64,000 bases of DNA from positions 998,309 through 1,062,308 of the forward strand of contig CABFPE010000137.1 of assembly GCA_900660155.1 (NCBI GenBank), in the 5' to 3' direction. Source of the DNA: Hofstenia miamia. Lineage: Eukaryota; Xenacoelomorpha; Acoela; Hofsteniidae. Of this stretch, positions 48,476 to 61,167 are shown in pieces (the first letter of the stretch is position 1; each line of letters starts with the position of its first letter). The position numbers and the translations under genes are program-made. The notes beneath the pieces were generated by a model that worked only from the letters and a program-made list of their open reading frames with translations, made no database searches and was not told the origin of the DNA.

Positions 48476-48527
48476 AATGCCTGATTTGTGATATAGAAGG
48501 TTTTGATTGGCTGATGAGTGTAATTCT
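48476..48527 (+). repeat. Diverged direct repeat, copy B (left arm)
   Basis: Partner of 47879-47932; contains TTTTGATTGGCTGATGAGTG. Confidence 0.6.
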
Positions 48528-48838
48528 CGAAGACATCCAACATTAATTTTCATTAATGAATGCTTTAATGAGATTTCTTCTTCTACTTATAGATTGTGTA
48601 GTTAAAAGAGTGTCTCATCGAACGTTTGCCTTGTCTCATCTGAAGAAAAGAAATTTGTAGTAGAAAATGGGTTAATAGAATACTTGTCGTGAATTCAGTT
48701 AGCCATGCAAGTAATTGAAATGCCAATCGATATTGCATTATGCAAATGGGCGTTAGGAAGTTTTATCTAACAAAACTAGATTATTTATTATTCAATTACC
48801 TTTCCTTTATTCCAACCACTTCCTTGCTATGATTTCTT

Positions 48839-49159
48839 TTAAATCCTATTAATTCCGAGCAACAGAATGAAGTTTTCCGTTTTTGAAAGAATTGATTCAT
48901 TGCATTCTACACTATTATACAAGTGATCAGCTGCGTACTTAGAGGGGAATCCGGGGAATCCACTAAATCTAGTAATCAATATGTTTAGGTGGGAATGCTG
49001 ATCTATGCGGTACATGAAATCAAGGCATAATAATAAATCAATTTCTACCATTTTTGCCACCTTATTATCAGTATAATGTTTTATGAAATTTATAAATTTC
49101 CATTGTTCTAGGCTAGAGTTAGTGTTTTCCTTCACATAACTATTATGCCAAGTTTCTTC
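48839..49159 (-). CDS. Candidate exon, 106 codons (mirror of 54174-54494)
   Basis: Same sequence as the right-arm entry, on the minus strand here; evidence is given there. Confidence 0.22.
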   Translation of the reverse strand, partial: EETWHNSYVKENTNSSLEQWKFINFIKHYTDNKVAKMVEIDLLLCLDFMYRIDQHSHLNILITRFSGFPGFPSKYAADHLYNSVECNESILSKTENFILLLGINRI

Positions 49160-49818
49160 CTAAATAAAAAAATAGCCTGTTAATGCAGTGTAGGCCCCAA
49201 AATATTGATGGGTAATGGGACCAATTAAAAATCCTGATAAAGACGTGGGCAAAAGCATTCACAAATTCTTAACATTATCATCAGAATTAATTTTTGCATT
49301 TGGAATTCAAATTACGTGTTAACTATTTATCAAAGACTAAATTTCTAACTTGAAAATATATTCATAAATACATATGTATGAACGCACTTAAGAGTTTCTG
49401 GCATATTGATAACCAAATATTGTAAAAAATCCACTAAATTGACGAAAGCAACTTCAAACCCGCGAATATCAATAATGTAAATATGCGTAAAAATAAGACA
49501 GGCATTCTGAAGAGATGCAGCACTATTAGGCCAGTCCAACTTGTGTTTAATTAGAGTGTAGATTTTATAAAAAATTTCGTAATGCCAGCGATACAATTTT
49601 CAGGTGTGTAAATGAAAAGAACTACGGTAAAATTGATAAAAGCAATCCATGTAAAATTGTGAGTGTAACGGAATTTGCGCGTGTTAACCATACAGAACAC
49701 TAATGGCTTTAATCAGCTCTGTGGAGTTGCTCATGAAATACACTTAATGAAATTGTTATCTAAAAATTATCTCTGAATGACACTCATTGTCTGTTTAAAT
49801 TATGACCCAGTCAATCTC

Positions 49819-49900
49819 CTGGCTGTTAATTTCTTCTGACACAACTGGCATTTAATGATCTGGCTGTTAATTTCTTCTGACACAACTGGCATTTAATGAT
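49819..49900 (+). repeat. Two-copy 41-bp tandem repeat, left arm only
   Basis: Units 49819-49859 and 49860-49900 are identical and start CTGGCTGTTAATTTC. The right arm has a different duplication at the mirrored place (53418-53501, 42-bp unit in another phase), so this is one of the few differences between the arms. Confidence 0.9.
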
Positions 49901-50306
49901 TTGAATATAATATCCTGATGCCTTATTTATTGTGACCTTGTTAACTGTTTCCTTTCATTGAATGGAATTTTAATTTTATTTAAAGCATCGTTCGTATTTA
50001 CATTTCTGTTTCCTAAATATTGAGCATCTAGATTTTCCATCGCAATTTGACATTTTATCCAAAAATTGTTATGTATGAGTTTCAGGTTCATGTAAAAATT
50101 TTTTATGGACCACAATATGTTGCACCTGTACATATATTCGTATTTTTCAGACTAATCTAAAATGAAATTTAAAAATTGTCAAAACATTTTTCTTCAATTA
50201 ATCTTGCTAAAATTTGACATTGGGACTTAGAATTTTCGGATATCTTGTCATTGTAACTCTTAAGTAAACAATATTCCTAGAAATCCTCAAATGCTCATTT
50301 CTGTTA

Positions 50307-50738
50307 ATGCTGGGGTTTGATGATAATCCTAAATACATTAATTTCCAAAATTCAATTCCAGGGCACCTTCAAATGACATTTTTCTTCAGAGATTTGTGTC
50401 AAGGTTTACATTTTCATATTTGGAATATTCTTTCATTAATTGTTTTGAAAGTTTTGAGCGAAGAAGACAGGTTCAATAATAATGGTTTACATAAATATGA
50501 ATGTAATCATAGTGTCTCTTATGAAAAATGGCTAGATTCATATATTGTTTTGTTTTTTTTAATTATTGTAATATATTTTTCTGTAAATGTATTATCCTGC
50601 AAATTTATGTCTACGTCTTACATTTTACTACATTTCATAACAATGCTAAATAGGATTAAACTTCAAATATCACACTATTTTTGTGGAATATTTTATTGCT
50701 TATGCTCTCTAAGTAACCTTTTGCTTACAAGAATGTAA
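50307..50738 (+). CDS. 143-codon ORF of unknown status (left-arm copy)
   Basis: This is the longest open frame in the window. The predicted peptide is rich in Phe, Ile, Leu, Tyr and Cys; a hydrophobic run (YIVLFFLIIVIYFSVNVL) near residues 78-95 could be a membrane segment. There is no recognisable domain, no convincing splice sites at its edges and no Kozak-like context I can argue for. For such AT-rich DNA I would roughly expect fewer than one chance ORF this long, so it deserves a note but not a firm gene call. The same frame appears at 52595-53026 on the minus strand. Confidence 0.2.
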   Translation: MLGFDDNPKYINFQNSIPGHLQMTFFFRDLCQGLHFHIWNILSLIVLKVLSEEDRFNNNGLHKYECNHSVSYEKWLDSYIVLFFLIIVIYFSVNVLSCKFMSTSYILLHFITMLNRIKLQISHYFCGIFYCLCSLSNLLLTRM

Positions 50739-51144
50739 TGCATTACAGGGATAATACATGCAGTTTAGTAGCAGGAATATAAGCCTCTATGCTTGATTTA
50801 CAGTGTCTTATTTTTACATCTACTTGAAATATCGCTCTTAATAATTTTTCTTGGAATGAATTGCAATTAGTAGTGCTTCGCTACTGTGAGAAGACTTTCA
50901 AAGCCGAGGCTTTCATAGATCTTGAGTAAAGGACGTTGGAATTTTTCATTATTTTTTCAAATGGAATAATTCCTTTTCAGAAGTTACTAGCCTTAGGATG
51001 TCATATAATGTGCTGGATTCACAGTAAGAATTGGGGAATAAAAATTTGGAATGTTTCATCTGCCATGTACGGCTTTGCGTAATTTTCTGTCCATGGGTAC
51101 TAGGTCATTCTTAGCGACCTCCTAGGCTTTAAGAACTGTGTAAA

Positions 51145-51166
51145 ATATATATATATATATATATAT
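51145..51166. repeat. (AT)n tract at the left edge of the gap
   Basis: A 22-base AT tract ends at the first N. Its mirror (52167-52188) starts at the last N. AT repeats are self-complementary, which matters for how this junction was built. Confidence 0.9.
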
Positions 51167-52166
51167 NNNNNNNNNNNNNNNNNNNNNNNNNNNNNNNNNN
51201 NNNNNNNNNNNNNNNNNNNNNNNNNNNNNNNNNNNNNNNNNNNNNNNNNNNNNNNNNNNNNNNNNNNNNNNNNNNNNNNNNNNNNNNNNNNNNNNNNNNN
51301 NNNNNNNNNNNNNNNNNNNNNNNNNNNNNNNNNNNNNNNNNNNNNNNNNNNNNNNNNNNNNNNNNNNNNNNNNNNNNNNNNNNNNNNNNNNNNNNNNNNN
51401 NNNNNNNNNNNNNNNNNNNNNNNNNNNNNNNNNNNNNNNNNNNNNNNNNNNNNNNNNNNNNNNNNNNNNNNNNNNNNNNNNNNNNNNNNNNNNNNNNNNN
51501 NNNNNNNNNNNNNNNNNNNNNNNNNNNNNNNNNNNNNNNNNNNNNNNNNNNNNNNNNNNNNNNNNNNNNNNNNNNNNNNNNNNNNNNNNNNNNNNNNNNN
51601 NNNNNNNNNNNNNNNNNNNNNNNNNNNNNNNNNNNNNNNNNNNNNNNNNNNNNNNNNNNNNNNNNNNNNNNNNNNNNNNNNNNNNNNNNNNNNNNNNNNN
51701 NNNNNNNNNNNNNNNNNNNNNNNNNNNNNNNNNNNNNNNNNNNNNNNNNNNNNNNNNNNNNNNNNNNNNNNNNNNNNNNNNNNNNNNNNNNNNNNNNNNN
51801 NNNNNNNNNNNNNNNNNNNNNNNNNNNNNNNNNNNNNNNNNNNNNNNNNNNNNNNNNNNNNNNNNNNNNNNNNNNNNNNNNNNNNNNNNNNNNNNNNNNN
51901 NNNNNNNNNNNNNNNNNNNNNNNNNNNNNNNNNNNNNNNNNNNNNNNNNNNNNNNNNNNNNNNNNNNNNNNNNNNNNNNNNNNNNNNNNNNNNNNNNNNN
52001 NNNNNNNNNNNNNNNNNNNNNNNNNNNNNNNNNNNNNNNNNNNNNNNNNNNNNNNNNNNNNNNNNNNNNNNNNNNNNNNNNNNNNNNNNNNNNNNNNNNN
52101 NNNNNNNNNNNNNNNNNNNNNNNNNNNNNNNNNNNNNNNNNNNNNNNNNNNNNNNNNNNNNNNNNN
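51167..52166. other. Assembly gap of exactly 1000 N
   Basis: Exactly 1000 N positions, a round number typical of a placeholder of unknown size. It is the centre of the inverted repeat. Confidence 0.98.
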
Positions 52167-52594
52167 ATATATATATATATATATATATTTTACACAGTTC
52201 TTAAAGCCTAGGAGGTCGCTAAGAATGACCTAGTACCCATGGACAGAAAATTACGCAAAGCCGTACATGGCAGATGAAACATTCCAAATTTTTATTCCCC
52301 AATTCTTACTGTGAATCCAGCACATTATATGACATCCTAAGGCTAGTAACTTCTGAAAAGGAATTATTCCATTTGAAAAAATAATGAAAAATTCCAACGT
52401 CCTTTACTCAAGATCTATGAAAGCCTCGGCTTTGAAAGTCTTCTCACAGTAGCGAAGCACTACTAATTGCAATTCATTCCAAGAAAAATTATTAAGAGCG
52501 ATATTTCAAGTAGATGTAAAAATAAGACACTGTAAATCAAGCATAGAGGCTTATATTCCTGCTACTAAACTGCATGTATTATCCCTGTAATGCA

Positions 52595-53026
52595 TTACAT
52601 TCTTGTAAGCAAAAGGTTACTTAGAGAGCATAAGCAATAAAATATTCCACAAAAATAGTGTGATATTTGAAGTTTAATCCTATTTAGCATTGTTATGAAA
52701 TGTAGTAAAATGTAAGACGTAGACATAAATTTGCAGGATAATACATTTACAGAAAAATATATTACAATAATTAAAAAAAACAAAACAATATATGAATCTA
52801 GCCATTTTTCATAAGAGACACTATGATTACATTCATATTTATGTAAACCATTATTATTGAACCTGTCTTCTTCGCTCAAAACTTTCAAAACAATTAATGA
52901 AAGAATATTCCAAATATGAAAATGTAAACCTTGACACAAATCTCTGAAGAAAAATGTCATTTGAAGGTGCCCTGGAATTGAATTTTGGAAATTAATGTAT
53001 TTAGGATTATCATCAAACCCCAGCAT
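52595..53026 (-). CDS. 143-codon ORF of unknown status (right-arm copy)
   Basis: Identical to 50307-50738 on the opposite strand; see that entry. Confidence 0.2.
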   Translation of the reverse strand: MLGFDDNPKYINFQNSIPGHLQMTFFFRDLCQGLHFHIWNILSLIVLKVLSEEDRFNNNGLHKYECNHSVSYEKWLDSYIVLFFLIIVIYFSVNVLSCKFMSTSYILLHFITMLNRIKLQISHYFCGIFYCLCSLSNLLLTRM

Positions 53027-53417
53027 TAACAGAAATGAGCATTTGAGGATTTCTAGGAATATTGTTTACTTAAGAGTTACAATGACAAGATATCCGAAAA
53101 TTCTAAGTCCCAATGTCAAATTTTAGCAAGATTAATTGAAGAAAAATGTTTTGACAATTTTTAAATTTCATTTTAGATTAGTCTGAAAAATACGAATATA
53201 TGTACAGGTGCAACATATTGTGGTCCATAAAAAATTTTTACATGAACCTGAAACTCATACATAACAATTTTTGGATAAAATGTCAAATTGCGATGGAAAA
53301 TCTAGATGCTCAATATTTAGGAAACAGAAATGTAAATACGAACGATGCTTTAAATAAAATTAAAATTCATTCAATGAAAGGAAACAGTTAACAAGGTCAC
53401 AATAAATAAGGCATCAG

Positions 53418-53501
53418 GATATTATATTCAAATCATTAAATGCCAGTTGTGTCAGAAGAGATATTATATTCAAATCATTAAATGCCAGTTGTGTCAGAAG
53501 A
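53418..53501 (+). repeat. Two-copy 42-bp tandem repeat, right arm only
   Basis: Units 53418-53459 and 53460-53501 are identical and start GATATTATATTCAAATC. They overlap the mirrored position of the left-arm 41-bp repeat but the duplicated window is shifted. Confidence 0.9.
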
Positions 53502-54173
53502 AATTAACAGCCAGGAGATTGACTGGGTCATAATTTAAACAGACAATGAGTGTCATTCAGAGATAATTTTTAGATAACAATTTCATTAAGTGTATTTCAT
53601 GAGCAACTCCACAGAGCTGATTAAAGCCATTAGTGTTCTGTATGGTTAACACGCGCAAATTCCGTTACACTCACAATTTTACATGGATTGCTTTTATCAA
53701 TTTTACCGTAGTTCTTTTCATTTACACACCTGAAAATTGTATCGCTGGCATTACGAAATTTTTTATAAAATCTACACTCTAATTAAACACAAGTTGGACT
53801 GGCCTAATAGTGCTGCATCTCTTCAGAATGCCTGTCTTATTTTTACGCATATTTACATTATTGATATTCGCGGGTTTGAAGTTGCTTTCGTCAATTTAGT
53901 GGATTTTTTACAATATTTGGTTATCAATATGCCAGAAACTCTTAAGTGCGTTCATACATATGTATTTATGAATATATTTTCAAGTTAGAAATTTAGTCTT
54001 TGATAAATAGTTAACACGTAATTTGAATTCCAAATGCAAAAATTAATTCTGATGATAATGTTAAGAATTTGTGAATGCTTTTGCCCACGTCTTTATCAGG
54101 ATTTTTAATTGGTCCCATTACCCATCAATATTTTGGGGCCTACACTGCATTAACAGGCTATTTTTTTATTTAG

Positions 54174-54494
54174 GAAGAAACTTGGCATAATAGTTATGTG
54201 AAGGAAAACACTAACTCTAGCCTAGAACAATGGAAATTTATAAATTTCATAAAACATTATACTGATAATAAGGTGGCAAAAATGGTAGAAATTGATTTAT
54301 TATTATGCCTTGATTTCATGTACCGCATAGATCAGCATTCCCACCTAAACATATTGATTACTAGATTTAGTGGATTCCCCGGATTCCCCTCTAAGTACGC
54401 AGCTGATCACTTGTATAATAGTGTAGAATGCAATGAATCAATTCTTTCAAAAACGGAAAACTTCATTCTGTTGCTCGGAATTAATAGGATTTAA
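54174..54494 (+). CDS. Candidate exon, 106 codons (unknown protein)
   Basis: A T-rich tract TTTTTTTATTTAG ends at 54173 and the frame opens exactly there, in phase 0, for 106 codons to TAA (54492-54494). The TAG of the acceptor is the in-frame stop that bounds the ORF, as expected of a real exon edge but also common by chance. The peptide is protein-like (EETWHNSYVKENTN..., LEQWKFINFIKHYTDNK, FSGFPGFPSKYAADHLYN). Its helix-like Leu/Phe/Trp pattern faintly recalls RGS-type folds, but I would not claim that. Copies in both arms are identical. ORFs of this length are expected a few times by chance here. Confidence 0.25.
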   Translation, partial: EETWHNSYVKENTNSSLEQWKFINFIKHYTDNKVAKMVEIDLLLCLDFMYRIDQHSHLNILITRFSGFPGFPSKYAADHLYNSVECNESILSKTENFILLLGINRI

Positions 54495-55042
54495 AAGAAA
54501 TCATAGCAAGGAAGTGGTTGGAATAAAGGAAAGGTAATTGAATAATAAATAATCTAGTTTTGTTAGATAAAACTTCCTAACGCCCATTTGCATAATGCAA
54601 TATCGATTGGCATTTCAATTACTTGCATGGCTAACTGAATTCACGACAAGTATTCTATTAACCCATTTTCTACTACAAATTTCTTTTCTTCAGATGAGAC
54701 AAGGCAAACGTTCGATGAGACACTCTTTTAACTACACAATCTATAAGTAGAAGAAGAAATCTCATTAAAGCATTCATTAATGAAAATTAATGTTGGATGT
54801 CTTCGAGAATTACACTCATCAGCCAATCAAAACCTTCTATATCACAAATCAGGCATTAGCGGCAACAAGGACGAAAGCGGGCCGCGAGTTCAGCTGGACT
54901 GAAAAATATTCATGCTGGATGTGGGCCGGCCAAAAATAAATAAACTGTCAGCGCACCACTTTTACCTAATCTTATTTGAAATATTGTCCATGTATATTAT
55001 AAATTTGTATTCAACAAACTATCCCCTGATTTGAATTCGGAA

Positions 55043-55396
55043 ATAGAGGTCGACGGTACACCGAACCGAAACCAAACCGGACGATATTTTAGAAAGCGGA
55101 GGTAGACGGTTTTCTAAAATTCAATAATTCAAACGTTGAATTCAGATATATGTTGAAATCTGAGTCACCGTATTACATAGCACCAAAACAAAAAATTACT
55201 ACAGCTTAACGCGCCTGCTTTCATCGACGTAAAATAGAACTTCAAATGAATGTAATATGCGTTTGTAATGATTCATTGCTTTATAAACTCTCTTTTGTTC
55301 AAATCTTTTTTGAAAACCGAAACTGAACCAGAAACTATGTTTTTAGACAAAAGCCAAACTAAGTCGAACGCAAAACTTTAAAACCGTCTACTGCTA
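55043..55396. mobile_element. Probable hAT-type MITE, right-arm copy
   Basis: Mirror of 47937-48290. Confidence 0.45.
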
Positions 55397-58300
55397 TTTG
55401 GGAATTACTCTTACCAGCCTATCAAAAACTTCTAATTCACATATGTAGGCATTTGTGACAACCATGCATGTAGGTGGCGATTTTTATAAGTTTTATCAAT
55501 TGCAGAAAATATTTTATCGCCTGTCATGTCAAGTGCTTAAGATTAAAACTTTAAATTTGAATAGTAGCATTTTACAATTTACATTTGCAAAAGATTTCCT
55601 AAGCCTACCAATGATTTTATAAATTATGTATTAGTTGAGCAAGATGGCAAAAGCAATGACACCATAATATTAATAATTTGTATAATCTGAAATTTACTTG
55701 AAGAGTTTAGCTGGACATTGCCCAAATGCAGCTTGTTAATTATTTCCAGCAGCTGTCATCTTCTGCACCCATAAAATTCAATGTCGTTTGTGAAAATTTA
55801 GTTCGAACGTCCCTGTTAGTTTTAATTAACAGAATACCGCACCAAGGATTCAAACGCCATAATCAATTAAAAGTTTCCAACAAATAATTACCTTCAAGAA
55901 GATAACAGTGAACTGACTTTAAAATGTAAAATTAATTTTCAAATCCTGCATTTCGAATTACAGGAAGGGCAGGCATCGGTTCATTACCTGTGTATGCGAA
56001 CAATTTTCATTGCATAAAAACTTGTTTTACATAGATTTATACTTTGGCTAAACTTACACATAAGTAAAACATATGGGTAAGATATTTTGAGCTTGAATAA
56101 ATTAGAAATATAAAGAAGCTACTCATGCATGTGCAAACGTGTTATTTGTTATCAGAAACATAGAAAAGATGAATTAAAAATGTTCAGATGATCTGAGCAG
56201 AATCGTCGCATGTTTCGAATACAGCTAATATTATTCACAAATCTGTTGAGGCAGGATGAAAGATAAGTCCAGAGGCGTTTGATGTGAAAACTCCAAAATG
56301 AGATTTCAAGTGACCAGCTCGAAGAGAAATTGGGAAATAAAAGTCTGAATTGAATTCACAACGATTTGAAATATGAAGATTTCTCTGATTAAATTGAATA
56401 GGGAAAGTGTTTCACACCTGCCCTGAATTCTGTCCTTGGATCAATATCTGTCCCACGGCTAAACATCTTAATTTAAAAGGCTTTATTCTAATGAGAAACG
56501 GCGTCCCGTTACATTCATTGTAACTCTACTTTATAAAACAATGTCTATCATCAAGTAGGATTTAATGTACACAGACGAAGCAATTAGATTTCATGAAAAT
56601 AAAACAAACTCAATCCCTCTCATTTCTGACAATATTGACAATCAATTTTATATTTCACTGATTTGCACTGGAAATGGTAACATTCGTTACATTGATAATA
56701 GGGAAGTAATTGATTTCTGCATTTAAAAATAATAAATGGGGAAGCGCGTTAACTACTGTTAAGAAATTATTTATTCAAGGAAGATACCAAAAGCAAAACA
56801 CTGGAAGGGACCACGACGGGACCGGTTTCAACCGATTTCTAACAGGAATCCCTAGGCATATGCTTGCAAACTCCAGAGTTCGTTGCTTTTAACTTAAATT
56901 GGGAACCGAAGATGTGGTTCAAGAAAATGTTCTTAACTTTTTCTTAGCTACAATGCAAACTTTGAACCCTTTTCAAAAATCTACACTCAATGGTCTACTA
57001 CCTAATCATCTATTAAATATATACAAGGCTACGTTTTTAATGAATTTTAAAACTATGTGTTCATTATTGTTACATCACTTTAAGAATTTATTAAGACCTG
57101 TACTGTAATATACTTAGTTGTTTCATCTATTGTTACAAAGATACATTTGACAATTATAATCAGCCTTATATCGGTGAAAAAAGAAATTAACTTCTTGAAA
57201 TAAATAAAATTTGTAGAAAAAATATATTAAAAAATTCAGCTTCACATTTTGTGTATAACTGCTCCATGCACTACATTTAAAACATTGACATCAAAGTTTC
57301 ACCTAAATACATGTTGTGAAGACTTTCTGTGGCAGTCGATCAAAAAATAAAACACGTTTATGCAACTGCAGAAACATGTATATTTTTTAAATTTGTTGTA
57401 GGTGATGCCTAATGAGTAAGAAAAAGTGGGTAACTGCTAAAAGTAGCACTGCAGTAGAAAATGATGATCAATAGCGTGTTTTCAGTTAATTATTGGTCTC
57501 CAAAGTATGTGTAAATGTACAGCATATTTTATGTGTGATTAAGTTTTAGATTGTCAACATTTAGTAAGGGTAGGTGCTTATCAGTTACTTTTCTTCCACA
57601 GACAAAATGCCAATCAACCTAGCTAAGTTTCAAAAGATTTGACTTCTTTAGCTAAATGCAGAAATTAACCCGAAGACATATGGTGGTCAACCCTCCAGTA
57701 GCTTTCTTACCATTGAGCATTAATGAGCGAATTTTTAGTGCTAGTCCACCTATTGAATACATTTTTATATCTTTAGAAACGTTTAGCTTTCATACTCTTA
57801 GACGAAGGCTAATTGCATTAGGTTTAAGATAATTGTTTTTGTATATAACTGCATAGTTTACTAATTCAATGCATACTTTAAAATCAGATACACAAAATAT
57901 CCATTAGCTACACCTCTGCTGTACATGAATTTGCTAATAAAATGAATCTTGAAACAGTTGCAATTTAATAGGAGGCAGCATTTAATTGGATCATAAATAT
58001 TTAACATACATTTAAGAAATATTTATACAATCTTCGCAAATCAATTATAAATTATAAATTATAAAATTTATCAAAATGAGTATGAAACCAGTGGCACAAT
58101 AACTTAGGCAACACTCTAATATATCGAAGTTAATCTTTGTAGATTCATAAAAGTTTTCTCTTTGATTAATTAATAGAATTCAGCTGCATTGGACATTTAT
58201 TACGTTTTACTAAAAAAAATAATGTGGGTTTAAAATAGTTGGCTTTGAAGTTTTTTATGTAATTCTTTTAATGATGTTAACGTGTTCAAAGCGCGCATCA

Positions 58301-59144
58301 ATAGAAACCTTAAAAGTTAACTTCTAAGAAAAACGGCAACATAAGCGTACGAAGCTTTTGACAAAACTCGTAAAAGGACTGTAAAAATAATAGCAATAAT
58401 AGAATGTCGAAATTTGAAACTACTACGTCTCTTTGTTTTTCTAATTAAGTAGGTAGTTTTCCACAATTTTAATGTTTAATATACATATTTGAAGCATCAA
58501 TTCCATTTTTCATTTTTATAGTATTTCCCAAATAAAATTGTCAATGATTAAATAATGTTGTAGAAATCCTAAAACCTATCTATAAAGTTGAAATTTTACA
58601 TTACAGATGTGTAGCATGAACACAAACATTGGTTGTGTCGTTTTAGTTTAATACAAAATGGGGTGTCTTACTATAAACAAATTTAACAATTTGATTGGTT
58701 GTGATTTTTCATTTTCTTGGAACACTACACTAGTTAATAAAACAAACATTTCGACTGTCAATATTGCACTTATTAAATATAGTTTACAATAATGTAACTA
58801 AGAATAATCTGAACGGCAATACTCTCTTGCTGATAACGAAAGTAAAAAATAAATATATAATGAGTAGAAAAAATAACTTCTAAGCCTTCTGACCACTATC
58901 ACAGCGGCAGACTACGCTGCTACTACATGAACAAAGATAAAACAGTAAGTTTTGATTACGCGACTAAATAGTAATAAAATTAAAAAGTACCTTTTTCAGG
59001 CCCCATAAAAATAATGTACTGCACACGAACCAAACGACGTATAGAAGCAGAAGAATAAGGTTAAACGCTTGGAAAAGTTCTAAAAGTTAACTATGAATTA
59101 GAGAAAAATAAGCAAGCATATTTAATGATATTTGCACAGTATAA

Positions 59145-59182
<38 letters not shown>

Positions 59183-59482
59183 AGAGACCTCTCCCTATAT
59201 TAATTAGCGCCCTGTAGATATTTTAAAATTTTGTAATCATTTGTTGTACTTATAATTTTAATTTATCCTAGGTACTATGCAATTCTTAAAAAATCCGTCG
59301 CTTTCACATCCCCGTATGGGCTTCTATAGTACAAAAATATATTTATATTGGCTGATAAAAATTAATCATTAATTTTAATCCAGAATACGAAAACTACATA
59401 TATCTACATTACTTGTAGGTTTTATGCGAGACAAACAATTGGAGTCTAATGGTGAAAAGCATCGCAGCATCCCACCACAAAC

Positions 59483-59788
59483 TATAAGGTTAATGCCGGA
59501 GCCGGATATTTATGAAACAGCTCCAGTTCCAATGCAGTTTCAGAAAACCTATTTTTATGAGTTGATTTTTGCTTCTTAAAGAGTTTTGATACAAAAAATG
59601 TATAAAAATTCTTGGAAATTTAAAGAAATCGCTAAAATTAATAAAAATCAATAAGTTCGCAAATTTTCGCATTTGATATGTTGTAGCCCAAATCACAATG
59701 GAGTTGGAGCCATTGGTATCCAACAACTACGGAGCTCGAGCTAGGGCTAAATTTTGACAAGAATGTGCTGCAGACCGGGAGCTGGAGT
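59483..59788. mobile_element. Possible hAT-like element, right-arm copy
   Basis: Mirror of 43545-43850. Confidence 0.35.
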
Positions 59789-60695
59789 ATTTGGGCCTCC
59801 TCCGAATTCCTTATTAATAATGTAATTCACAGGGAAATGTAAAAATATATAATGTCAACTGCTTCTACTTCGAAGAAAAGAGTAATTAACATTTATGGGA
59901 AAAAAATTAATTATTTGAACATGTCGTTATCATAGCACTGTACAATAGGCAAGAACCAACATACCTTGGTCTCTGGTTATAAATATAGGTAGAATTACTG
60001 CATTTTTAAATGTAGTTTTGAAAATACTAAGTAAATGAATATTTCGTTGTGCTAAACTAGGTTTATGTGTTTTAAGGTCAACGTAAATCGTAACACTTTG
60101 ACAGTTCTGTCATGTATTTCAAATACTTATGCATTCAAGGCGCATCTCAAAGTCATGAGAATTGAGCTAAAATTGATACTTAAATTTACAAATTAACTGT
60201 AACAACTATTTAGCTTTGTGAGCATGAATTAACAAAGTCTTTCCGACCGAAATTTAGTCAGGCTTTTCCAAGAACAAGGCCTGAAACAGCACATAGGTTA
60301 CCACCAACGTTGGAAATTGAATGCTTCGAAATGAGGATTCGTTTGAAATAGCGGTAATAGAAATATCTGGAACATTATTAAAGACGAAAGACCAGTTGAT
60401 AAGAAGAATTGCGAATTTATCAATCAAAGTAAGCCGAAGAAATCACTACGCTGCACATTCAGTCCATTGAAGTTTTATCGACTTCATTTCAAAATGGCTT
60501 TGTTTTTGCATCAAACCCCAGACATTGAAATCGATTATATTTGCTACGCGTATGTCGAAGTCAAACGAGTCACATGTATATAACCCAAGCTATAGTAAAC
60601 AGCGCAATCAATTTACTTGTTCAAATTTTTGTCTAACCATAATATTATTCCGATGCGTTTGTGTGTTTAAATTGTATTATTATCATTATTCCTTA

Positions 60696-60914
60696 CAGTG
60701 GCGTAAGCAAGGGAGGACATGGTTTCCCCCTAGTCAGGTTTTCAAAATTGAATTTGATTGGTTAATTCAAAAAAATTTCAACACAATATTAAAAAAAGTT
60801 GAAAATTAAGGTTTTGAATTGTAGGGGGTCAATTTTTCAATAATTTTAAAAATTTGTGATTCACTTGATCATGAGTGAGATGTCCCCCTTCAGAAAATCC
60901 TGCGTACGCTCATG
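60696..60914. mobile_element. hAT-type MITE, 219 bp, right-arm copy
   Basis: Mirror of 42419-42637, with the same flanking 8-bp duplication (ATTCCTTA on this strand). Shared flanks show that the arms copy one locus; this is not a second, independent insertion. Confidence 0.8.
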
Positions 60915-61167
60915 ATTCCTTAAATCTAAACCCGAACTCTAAATCAACATTTTCAAAGAATTTTCTGCAAGCCTGTAAAGAAATTTGGCGTTTGTGAGCC
61001 ATGGACATATCTAGTGGGGACATACTGGATTGTAATGTTAAAAATTTGAACTAAAATGTATTGCCTTGCCTGAAGTATTTCAAAAGATGAACTATTTTTC
61101 TTTGAAAATTCTGATCTTTTAGGAAAATGCTCTCAATACTTAACGTTCATGCAATTATAAGGCTTAG

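Larger units (their letters stand above)
39333..51166. repeat. Left arm of an 11.8-kb inverted repeat
   Basis: It is reverse-complementary to 52167-64000 with paired positions summing to 103333 throughout, so there is no net length change over 11,834 bp. The window ends inside the right arm, so the repeat probably extends further. Content is AT-rich DNA with (AT)n tracts (39404-39427, 41151-41171, 44153-44185, 51145-51166), a hAT MITE (42419), other hAT-like fragments and chance-length ORFs. Except where listed separately, I see nothing in it. Confidence 0.97.

Noticed and set aside
56710-57108. Two same-frame ORFs split by a stop (mirrored at 46225-46623)
   Set aside because: The frame is open for about 130 codons apart from one stop, but there is no recognisable family or splice evidence, so I could not support a pseudogene call.
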